A stretch of DNA of 64,000 bases. Origin: Guadua angustifolia (lineage: Eukaryota > Streptophyta > Magnoliopsida > Poales > Poaceae). Each line of letters starts with the position of its first letter. The stretch's first letter is position 1. The stretch is taken from positions 12,462,001-12,526,000 of the forward strand of contig CM070511.1 in assembly GCA_036346375.1 (NCBI GenBank). The letters are read 5' to 3'. The translations under genes were made by a program, and so were the position numbers. This document shows, in pieces, positions 10,929-20,065 of this stretch. The notes beneath the pieces were generated by a model. It was not told where the DNA came from. It made no database searches and saw only the letters and a list, made by a program, of their open reading frames with translations.

Positions 10929-10940
10929 AGGGGGGAGGCT
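10929..10940 (+). promoter_or_regulatory. Element D polypurine tract, first copy
   Basis: AGGGGGGAGGCT precedes the LTR start TGTAACAGCC at 10941. The identical tract is at 20054-20065 before the second LTR. Confidence 0.85.
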
Positions 10941-13900
10941 TGTAACAGCCCAATTTTCGTTAATACGGTAAGTGAGGCTTGTCATGTTAACGTCTTCTAT
11001 AGTACAATTACATCCTCACTTAACTATAATCATACAAGTGTTAGGACATTCATCTTGCATAAAGAGGAAGCAACAAATTCCTGAAAATCATTTTCTAAAC
11101 TGCACACATGTTATTTTACATTAGTCAATGACATGTGGGCCATATTCGTAAGAGAGAGGAGTGAAGGCTGTACATACCTACCCTACTAGTTGCTACATTA
11201 CTCACCTCTACCTATATACCTAACAAGTCAATGACACATGGGTCCTACCTTGCATTGGAACTTGTGGGCTGCACATCCTCTCCATGTCTTTTCTCACTTC
11301 AATCACCCATACCCACCCTTTTACCCACCCTATGACATGTGGGACCTAGCCCCACATGTAAGGCATGAGTGGGCAGCCTTTGTAAGGCCCAAACCTTGGT
11401 TTCTCCTCCCTTTTTCTGCTCATTTGCACAGCCCCAACCCAGAAACAGCAAGCACACCTTCTTCAACCTCTTGCCATTCTCCCCCACCAAACTCCTCCAT
11501 TCTTGAGTTTGAGCTTGTGCATGTTATACCACCTTGAAGCCAAGATCAAGAGCTTCAAATCCATCCAAATGGATTCTTGAGGCACCAAGTTTTGGGTGAG
11601 TAGCAATCGTTTTTCTTTCCTCCTTTGTTCTGAAATTTTGCCCCTTGTAACACATTTCTATCTTCTCCATGGGATCCATCATCACACCCTGACTCGGGCC
11701 ATACATGTCGCAAAGAAGGTTGAGGAGGAGGGCTAGTTGTTGCTGCAAGCGCGAGCAAGTGGCGGCATTGTCGTCTACACGGGCTAGGAGGAGGCGAACC
11801 GTGAAGAACCGGCATTGTGACATTTTTCATCATCCACTCGCCGAAACCAACATCCACCTTGTGCAAAAACAACCTTGTAGTGGTAAGTTCCTATCTTAGT
11901 CCATACTCTTGAAGTCCTAGTCCATCCCTATGAGGTGTAGAAGCCACTGTATACGTTGTCGTTTTGAAACAGAGAAGCCCAGCTCGGACATTCCGAGGTA
12001 ACCTTCGGATACTCCGAACCTACCACTCGGATACTCCGAATGAAGTTTCGGATAGTCCGAATAGGAAGTAGATTGAGGGCTGCATGGGCTCACCGAGAGT
12101 GCCAACTCGGACATTCCGAGGTAACCCTCGGATACTCCGAACATACCTTCGGACACTCCGAGCACAATTTCGGATAGTCCGAACATAATTCAACTTACTA
12201 CCGAGAGGGTCCACTCGGACAGTCCGAAGTGACACCCGGATACTCCGAACATAATTCGATAGAAGCCCTAAGACTTGAACTTTTGACGCAAAAACTCAAT
12301 TAGTACTTGCATATTATGATTAGTATTACACATCATGAGCATGTCATGCATCTTTTACTCATGTGCACTATTTGAATCCTTGTTTGGTGTTTATTGAATC
12401 GGGTTTTCTCGTTAGGTGTTGACGTTTCGGAGGGCACTCCCGAGTACGACTACGCTTTCGAAATCAAGAACGAGCAGCAAGGCACTACTTTACTCCTTGA
12501 CCATGATTGCTCCTACTATTTGAAGTTTATGTTTTGGAATTATTTTATCAATTGCATGCTTACTTTCAACTACAATTATGATTGGGTAGAAAACTTAGCT
12601 ATCACCACATTGTGATGTTATCCCCTTATCATGTTCTTTCCGTGTTCCTTTTTCGCCCTAGGTGGTTGGTTTATTATTCTTATTATATGGGTTCGCATTT
12701 AATTGCTTAGCCATGCTTAGAACATCGTTAGAAACCGCGATAGATGGACTTAGTCCATTGGTCGCAATGATTGAGAATTATTATGATGATGATGGTTACA
12801 AATGTTGGTTAATGTGTAGAGATGTTGGTTAAGGACCCTAAGGATCAAATCTCGTGGCGTCTCTTTGAGTAACTATCGTATAACCACACGCGTTTATGGG
12901 ACCAGCGTAACCAAGTACTTATGTATGACTAGGTTATGTAAACCATGTGCACTCGGAATTCCTTGAGCTTAGTGGAGCGTCAAGGAATGACCGCCAGAAT
13001 TCCTTGGGCTTAGTGGAGCGCCAAGGAATGTCCTTGGAGTCCCTCGACTTTGTTGAGTCGGGGATGTCCAACAACGGATGTACTCCTTGATCCACACACA
13101 CCGAGCACTGGGCACGCGGGATCGAGGGTCACAGTCATCCGGATGGTTTAGATACACTACCATGCATACTGGAAAATGGTTTGTCACGTTCACCTCGGCC
13201 GACACATCAAAGGAAATGTGTTAATAGCTTGGCTTACGAGTGTGACGTGTCGTGTGGGTAAAGTCGTACCTCTGCAGAGTTTAAACTATTCGAATAGCCG
13301 CGTCCATGGTTAAGGACGATCTCTTGAATTGTCAGTCACTGGGCGAGTATTAAGGATTTGGTAGGAATGGGATGGGAGTGGGAAAAAGACATGGGTATTG
13401 GAGTACTCGTGTGTGTAGTTGAACATGAGCGATGGAACTCATGGTTCGGAGAATGCTTGAAGGCATGATATGAATGTGATTATGATGATGTTATAATATG
13501 TATTAGATCTTGCAAATGTTTACGAAATGCAAATTCTTTTCAATCTATACATGTTTACGATTTACTCCAAACATTGCTTTATGCTGAAATTGCCATTTTG
13601 CCTTCCTTTGTTGTAGCAACCACATGTAGTTAGAAACCAGCATACAACTTATATTATTGTGCGAGTACACTCTTTGTACTCAATCGGATTGTCCACTTGC
13701 TGCAGGTGAGGATGAGGCACTGCCCGGGGACTTTTACCGGGCAGATTTCGGTGATTCTAACGTTTAGTCGCCGTTCTTGCCCCAGTTGGTTGCCTGAGGG
13801 TTTGGGGGCATGCCATGCTGGCCCTTTTGCTGTTTATCTTATGATTTCCGCTGCTACTTGATGTAATAACTCTAAATATGTCGTTATGGACAGCAGTCCT

Positions 13901-14099
13901 ACTTTTGGAATGTAATAACGTTTATGTTTCCGATAATTGTGTATGTGTTGTGATGTCAACTGTTGGATGAGAATGCTCGTGTTGGCAAACTATCCTGGGA
14001 CCAACACGGGTATAATCGTGGAACGCCCGAGGTTCCCTTGATTCACTTGAGAGGTGCCGCGCATTTGGGTGAATCGGTGGAGTCCGGGGCGGTTCCCCA
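10941..14099 (+). repeat. Element D LTR, complete copy
   Basis: The LTR starts TGTAACAGCCCAATTTTCG after the PPT and ends near 14099 (GGTTCCCCA), a few bases before the PBS. At about 3.16 kb it has the length usual for Tekay LTRs. It contains a palindrome array (11985-12247) and the landmark CTCTGCAGAGTTTAAACTAT at about 13270, which occurs reverse-complemented in the LTRs of A, F and the solo element. Short open frames such as the 73 codons at 12394 recur in the second copy but resemble nothing known. The right edge is uncertain by a few bases. Confidence 0.88.
11985..12247. repeat. Array of ten short palindromes CGGA-NNN-TCCG in the D LTR
   Basis: Ten near-identical 11-bp inverted repeats (CGGACATTCCG, CGGATACTCCG, CGGATAGTCCG, CGGACACTCCG, CGGACAGTCCG) lie about 20-60 bp apart. 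They fall into two higher-order units, each with the series ACATT, ATACT, ATACT or ACACT, ATAGT, followed by a final pair. Each unit also repeats AGGTAACC after the first site. The array could hold binding sites for a dimeric protein or fold into hairpins; neither is shown. Confidence 0.85.
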
Positions 14100-14105
14100 T
14101 GTGCT

Positions 14106-14118
14106 TGGTATCGAGCCA
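14106..14118 (+). promoter_or_regulatory. Element D primer-binding site
   Basis: TGGTATCGAGCCA matches the initiator tRNA-Met primer site TGGTATCAGAGCCA with one base missing. It lies a few bases after the LTR end, the expected position for a chromovirus. Confidence 0.85.
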
Positions 14119-14409
14119 TCTTGATGTAGGTTAGAACGGCCATGCTACGACTAGTTAGAAGATGTTTTGAGTCAAAAACTATTTTGCTATCAAATAATTT
14201 CAGAACTGATAACATGGTTCATTCCTTTATTTCTTACCCCTCTTAGTTCTGTATCTTACCCTTATGTTCATTTGATTATGCAAATGAGTTTCTAACCCTC
14301 TCATCCTTTTCAACGTGACAGATGAATTTTGGGCCATTGGTTTTAGTCACCCGCGCTGAAGATGTGGAGGGCTATCCTTCCCTCTGAGGATATCTGTGTG
14401 GAGAGCTAA

Positions 14410-15132
14410 TTTCACTTATGCACCGAGTACGCGGTTTATGGTCGTGCCATAGGACCCGGATTGAAGACCTACACTGCCACGGTTCACATCATTGCTAGGA
14501 TGGTGACGGGGAGCATTCCCTATCACTTTCGAGCAAGGGGGACATCCGTAGGAATGGCTATCCAAGAGGTGGCGTATGTTGCCATGTGCCATCTCCGCCA
14601 TGACTTGTGGGAGCTGACTTTACCTCCGTATCAATATTTCCCTCAACGAGGATCAACCGATGAAGTCAATAGTGTTGCTGAAATCGAGATGGGAGAAGAC
14701 TCTTCTGTTCGCCAGTTGTCGGGCTTGGTTCGTGCCTTGGATCGGGCTAATTGTTGCCTTGTCCATGAGCTGTGGGAGACTCGTGCCCGTCTTCATGAGG
14801 CACAAGGGCACCTTCACCAATTTGTCCAGATTAACTTGGTGCCGAGGGACATATTGTATGGGCGCAACTCCACGACGCCACACGATGTAGCCCCACCCGC
14901 CTTTCAGTTTCCACATGTGTCCGGGATAGAGACTGAGGACGTTGTGTCCAACGCCGCGCGCATCAATTCGGGAGGTGTGATGCGTCGACGTGCCCGGGAA
15001 TCTCCAGGGGTACCTAGGATCTACATAGGATCACCACAGCGTCTCACTAACCCCTTGGACCCCGAAGACACTGGATCTCCGGGATACCATCTTTTGGATG
15101 TGTTTCCCCAAGGATTCCTTAGAGACATTTGA
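14410..15132 (+). CDS. Element D pre-gag leader ORF, unknown function
   Basis: An open frame runs from 14410 to a TGA at 15130; the first in-frame ATG is at about 14500, but similarity to element F begins earlier (TEYAVYGRAIGPGLKTYTAT), so the real start was probably upstream and has been lost. Features in order: a compact N-terminal domain (HFRARGTSVGMAIQEVAYVA, LPPYQYFPQRG), a heptad-like coiled coil (LVHELWETRARLHEAQGHLH), and a Pro/Ser-rich tail with TP, SP and RRRARESP patches. It lies between the PBS and gag on the sense strand. A related but broken ORF sits at the same place in element F. I do not recognise its function. Confidence 0.6.
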   Translation, partial: FHLCTEYAVYGRAIGPGLKTYTATVHIIARMVTGSIPYHFRARGTSVGMAIQEVAYVAMCHLRHDLWELTLPPYQYFPQRGSTDEVNSVAEIEMGEDSSVRQLSGLVRALDRANCCLVHELWETRARLHEAQGHLHQFVQINLVPRDILYGRNSTTPHDVAPPAFQFPHVSGIETEDVVSNAARINSGGVMRRRARESPGVPRIYIGSPQRLTNPLDPEDTGSPGYHLLDVFPQGFLRDI

Positions 15133-15493
15133 GTTGTCTCTGTAAAGCTCATCATGGAGGGAAAGTAGAGATGAGCTGAACTGGTTTAATTAATGTAATA
15201 GGCTACCTTATGAACCTATGCTAGCTTTTATATTTGGAATTATCACCCTTGGTTGTCATCCTTGACCTACGGGTTGTGAACTTGTACTATCATATCGGAA
15301 CCCAGTTATTTGCTTTCGTGATTGATGTTGTGGCTTAAGAACCTTTTTATTTTTGACGTCTTTTGGAGTTGGTGCATGTTTTCTTGCTGCATACATGTAG
15401 AATTCAAATTTGTATGACTTACTGTCCAAATATTCAAATTCAGCGTTGTTGTGGCTCTCCTGTTACTTGTTGCTAATTTGGTTTTGGCAACAG

Positions 15494-16650
15494 ATGACGG
15501 GAGTTACCACTCGTTCCCAAGCTCAGCGTGAGGCGAGGCCGCCATCCACCGGCTCCCAAGCGACTGAGGATCCGACTCAGGGGGTCACTCATAACCACCC
15601 AGAGTCCTCGCATCACCAAAATCAGCACCCCGCTCGCGTGGAGGAGGAACTTCCACCCCCTCCTACCATGGCTCAAGTCCTCGCTCTGATTGAGCAAAAC
15701 CGGCAAGATCAAACTTTGATCCTGCAGTAGATCGCCCGTAACACGGCCTATGCCCCAGCCCTTTTAGAGGAGCCGAGGGGCAGACATCACGCTGCTAGCG
15801 GACTCGGCGAAGTTTCTTCGCACGGCCGCCAACGTTCTCTGTCTTTGCGGATCCGCTCGAGGCCGATGATTGGCTTCAACTATTGGCGCAAGCTAACCGC
15901 CGCTCAATGCCGGGACCATGAAAAGGTCCTCTTCGCTTCACATCAACTCGATGGTGCGGCGTGCGCATGGTGGGACAGCTATACCGCTATGCAGCCCGCC
16001 GATCATGTTATTACTTGGGCGGAGTTTCGCGCGGCTTTCTGCGAGGCTCATGTTCCCGCAGGCGTTATGGCAAGGAAGAAGCGTGAATTTCTCACATTGA
16101 AGCAAGGGGGCAAGACTGTCATGGATTATCTTCACGAGTTCAACTATTTGGCTCGTTATGCCCCTAACGAAATCTCCACCGATGAGCGCAAGCAAGAGCG
16201 CTTTATGGAGGGACTTTCCAAAGAGTTGCAGCTGGAGCTCGTTGCTCATGACTTCCGGAATTTCCAGCACTTAGTCCACAAGGCTATAGTGGTGGAGGAG
16301 AAATGGGGAAGGTTGGAGGATTCGCGCAAGCGCAAGCGGATTGCACAAAATTCAGCAAGTGGCAACTTGCAGCCATCGCGCATGGTGCGCCCCTCATTTC
16401 CAAGCTATCAAGCTCCGGCACTGCTGAGGCCTCCAACATTCATTGCTCGCCCACCGCAGCCAAGTCTTCCACCAACTGTAGGTGGAAATCAGCAAGGAAC
16501 CAACACTCATGCTCGCCCAATTCTGGTTTGTTTCCAGTGCAAACAACCGGGGCACTTTGCACGCCAATGCCCACAAAAGAACCAAGCAACGTCCGGGATT
16601 CGACCCACTATTACACCGGGGGCAGCAACACCTTCACCTCGACCAACGCC
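15494..16650 (+). pseudogene. gag: Element D gag
   Basis: Gag starts at ATG 15494 (MTGVTTRSQAQREARP). It is broken by an in-frame TAG at 15728-15730, probably from CAG, and by a frameshift between about 15845 and 15890: ADPLEADDWLQLL reads in one frame and KLTAAQCRDHEKVLFASHQL in the next. The capsid-like domain continues with AACAWWDSYTAMQPADHVIT and DYLHEFNYLARYAPNEI. A CCHC zinc knuckle (CFQCKQPGHFARQC) is at 16529-16570. Gag would package the element RNA in cytoplasmic particles. Two lesions make this copy unable to encode full-length Gag. Confidence 0.9.
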
Positions 16651-17962
16651 TCCAAGAACCACACCAACCCAACCACGTGGTCGCATCAACCATGTGACTG
16701 TCGAGGAAGCTCAGAATGCACCGGAAGTGGTGTTGGGTACGCTTTCTGTCAACTCCTACCCGACTACCGTATTATTCGATTTCGGAGCATCTCATTCTTT
16801 TATTAAAGGGAAATTTGCTATGCATCATGAGTTCTCTATACAACCTATGCACCCATCACTTCTCATTAAAACCCCTGGATCGGAATTAAGGACCGATCGA
16901 GTCTGCCGAGAAGTAAAGATTGAAATTAATGGGGTAGAGTTCCTAGCTAACTTGATAATGATTAAAACGGAGGGAATTGAAGTTATTCTTGGGATGGATT
17001 GGCTATCCAAGCACCAAGGATGCATCAATTGTGCAAGCAGATCTATTTCACTTACCAACGCAAGCGGCAAACAAGTCGTGTTTGCGTCGAGTCCAGATTA
17101 TGCTCACCTCTATGCCTTGAAGGGTGAGCCATTCCTTGGAATAAGTAGCATACCAGTGGTATGTGATTACCCGGATGTATTTCCCGAAGAATTGCCAGGA
17201 ATGCCACCTGACCGGGAAGTTGAGTTCGTTATTGAGCTTCTACCCGGAACGGCTCCGATATCGAAGCGACCTTACCGTATGCCTCCAAATGAGTTGATAG
17301 AGTTGAAGAAACAACTTACGGAGCTGCATGAAAAGGGCTTCATTCGGCCAAGCTCCTCACCTTGGGGATGCCCGGCGATATTTGTGAAGAAGAAAGATGA
17401 TAGCTTGCGGATGTGTGTTGATTACCGTCCATTAAATGAGGTCACGGTCAAGAACAAGTATCCACTTCCGTGGATCCATGATTTGTTCGACCAAATGACC
17501 GGAGCCCGTGTTTTCTCCAAGATTTACTTGAGATTAGGCTACCATCAAATCAAGATTAGATCGGAAGATATTCCAAAAATGGCATTCTCCACTCGTTATG
17601 GTCTATATGAGTATACCATCATGTCTTTCGGTTTGACCAATGCACCAGCCTATTTCATGAGCCTTATGAATTCAGTTTTCATGGAATATCTCGACAAGTT
17701 CGTTGTCATCTTTATCGATGATATTCTTATTTACTCCAAGTCCGAAGGGGAGCATGAAGTACACCTTCGGGCAGTCATGGAAAAGCTACAAGAGCACCGG
17801 CTTTACGCAAAATTCAGCAAGTGCGAATTTTGGCTAAAGGAGGTTGCCTTCTTGGGCCATGTGATCTCGAAAGCGGAGTTGCAGCTGACCCGGCAAGATA
17901 CAGATCAGACTCATTGGGAGCAGCCTAAGAACATCACAGAGGTTGAAGTTTTCTCGGGTTAG
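16651..17962 (+). pseudogene. pol: Element D protease and reverse transcriptase
   Basis: The frame is continuous with gag. The protease has LFDFGASHSF at about 16772-16801, where the family has LFDSGASHSF; the catalytic triad DSG is therefore DFG (codon 16781-16783). The flap region ILGMDWLSKHQG is present. RT spans about 17160-17880 with RMCVDYRPLNEVTVKNKYPLP and the FIDDILIYS box near 17711. Motif A reads FSKIYLRLGYHQI instead of FSKIDLRSGYHQI, so the first catalytic aspartate is tyrosine (17525-17527). A frameshift follows at about 17945. Both the protease and the RT should be inactive. Confidence 0.92.
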
Positions 17963-18710
17963 TGGGTTATTACACGATTCGTGGAGAACTTCTCCAAAAT
18001 CGCTGAAACCAGCGGCCGAACTTTTGAAGAAGGAGAACAAGTTCGTATGGTCAGCGGAGTGTGAGGCAAGCTTTCAATTGTTGAAGGTTCGCTTAACCAC
18101 TGCACCCATCCTAGTCCTGCCAGATATTCACAAGGGCTTCGACATATATTGCGATGCATCCCACCTCGGGCTGGGTTGTGTACTTATGCAAGAAGGCCGA
18201 GTTGTGGCGTATGCATCAAGACAATTGAGACCTCATGAGATGAATTATCCCACCCATGATTTAGAGCTGGCAGCAGTGGTGCATGCTCTAAAAATCTGGC
18301 GACATTACCTCATCGGTAATCGTTGTGAAATCTACACCGATCACAAGAGCCTGAAGTATATCTTTACTCAAGCCGATCTGAACTTGAGGCAAAGGAGGTG
18401 GCTCGAATTGATCAAAGACTATGATATGGGACTCCATTATCATCCTGGAAAGGCCAATATTGTTGCCGACGCTTTGAGCCGAAAATCTCAATGCAATCGT
18501 ATTTCGGTAGAACCGGAATCGGACGCCATGTGCGCCGAGTTTCGGAAGCTCAACCTAGAAATGGTTAAGGAGGGATTCCTTGCTATCATGGAAGTTAAAT
18601 CTAATCTATTGGACCAAATCAAAGAGGCTCAAAAGACAGACAAGGGCATGGCACTCATCCGAGCCCGCATCAAACAAGGTAAGGCCAACTGCTTCACCGA
18701 GGACTCATAA
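17943..18710 (+). pseudogene. pol: Element D RNase H
   Basis: After the frameshift near 17945 the polyprotein continues for 255 codons. It has the RT connection (AAELLKKENKFVWSAECEAS), then RNase H (GFDIYCDASHLGLGCVLMQE, YASRQLRPHEMNYPTHDLEL, EIYTDHKSLKYIFTQADLN) and the boundary LHYHPGKANIVADALSRK. A TAA after FTEDS ends the frame before the integrase. RNase H would remove the RNA strand of the RNA-DNA hybrid. Confidence 0.92.
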
Positions 18711-20031
18711 GGTGTCTTGTGGTTTGACAAGCGGCTAGTGGTGCCAAATTGTAAGGAATTGAAGGCACTTGATTCTTGATGAGGCTCATAATTCCACATT
18801 CTCTATTCATCCCGGGAGTACAAAAATGTATCAAGATCTTAAGCCAAGACTTTGGTGGACCCGGATGAAACGAGATTGCCCATGTCGCCGAGTGCGACGT
18901 ATGTCGGCGGTAAAGCCGACCATTTGCGTGCAGCGAGCACACTTCAACCATTGCCCATTCCCATGTGGAAGTGGGAAGAGATTAGTATGGATTTCATCAC
19001 GGGTTGCCCAAGACGCAAAAAGGTTTTGATTCTATATGGGTGTCGTTGACCGACTAACGAAGACGGCTCATTTTCTTCTGTCAAGATAGCGGATCTGATG
19101 AGCAAGTTAGCTGAGTTATATCTTCATCGAATTGTCTCTCTTCACGGAGTTCCCAAAAGGATTGTCTCAGATCGAGGTACCCAGTTTACCTCGCATTTTT
19201 GGCAATGCCTCCACAAGGCCATGGGGACCCAACTCTCCTTCAGCACCGCATAGCATCCATGATGATGGACAAGCTGAGCAGGTGAACCAAATTCTCGAGG
19301 ATATGCTTAGGGCTTGTGCCGTTACCTACGGTAAGAATTGGGAGAAATGCCTACCCTTCGCGGAGTTCTCCTACAACAATAGCTATCAAGCTAGTCTCCA
19401 AATGAGTCCATTCGAGGCTCTCTATGGGAGATCTTGCAGAACTCCACTTAATTGGTCTGAGACCGGAGAGAGACCCCTCTTTGGTCCCGAACTAGTCGCC
19501 GAAGCAGAGGAGCAAGTTCGATTTATTCGGGAGCGGTTGCGGACCGCGCAGTCTCGTCAAAAGAGCTACGCAGATCGTCACCGCCGTGAGCTCAAATTTG
19601 AAGTTGGTGATCACGTCTATCTCAAGGTTTCACCAATGAAAGGTGTTCGTCGGTTTCAAGTTAAAGGAAAGCTAGCCCCTCGTTATATCGGACCTTTTCG
19701 GATTTTAGCAAGGCGAGGAACGGTGGCGTATGAATTGGAGCTTCCCTCTTCACTAGCCGATGTACATGATGTCTTTCATGTCTCTCAATTGAAGAAATGT
19801 CTTCGTGTCCCGACTGAAGCCTCAGAGCTGGACACTCTTGAATTACAACCTGACCTATCCTACAAAGAGCACCCCATCTGCATTCTCGACGAGAGGGAGC
19901 GTGTTACTCGAAATCACACCATCAAATTCTTTAAGGTTCAATGGAGTAATCACACCCCTGACGAAGCCACATGGGAGCGTGAGGATTATCTTCGATCTGA
20001 ATACTCCTACCTCTTCAATGAAGCGGTGTAA
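18711..20031 (+). pseudogene. pol: Element D integrase and chromodomain
   Basis: The zinc-binding part is in one frame (LDEAHNSTFSIHPGSTKMYQ, 18772 on), shifts near 18880, and the catalytic core follows in pieces (MWKWEEISMDFITG, RIVSDRGTQFTS, HDDGQAEQVNQILEDM). From 19132 the frame stays open to the stop at 20029: core end, GPY-like segment (GKLAPRYIGPFRILARRGTV) and a chromodomain (HTIKFFKVQWSNHTPDEATW). The catalytic-loop aspartate (DRGTQ) and the DDGQAEQVN glutamate are visible, but the frames are disrupted. The chromodomain would direct insertion to marked chromatin. The last 320 bases are duplicated at 10586-10906. Confidence 0.9.
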
Positions 20032-20053
20032 TCTCGAGGACGAGATTCTTTTA

Positions 20054-20065
20054 AGGGGGGAGGCT
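20054..20065 (+). promoter_or_regulatory. Element D polypurine tract, second copy
   Basis: AGGGGGGAGGCT stands directly before the second LTR (TGTAACAGCC at 20066), identical to the tract before the first LTR. Confidence 0.85.
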
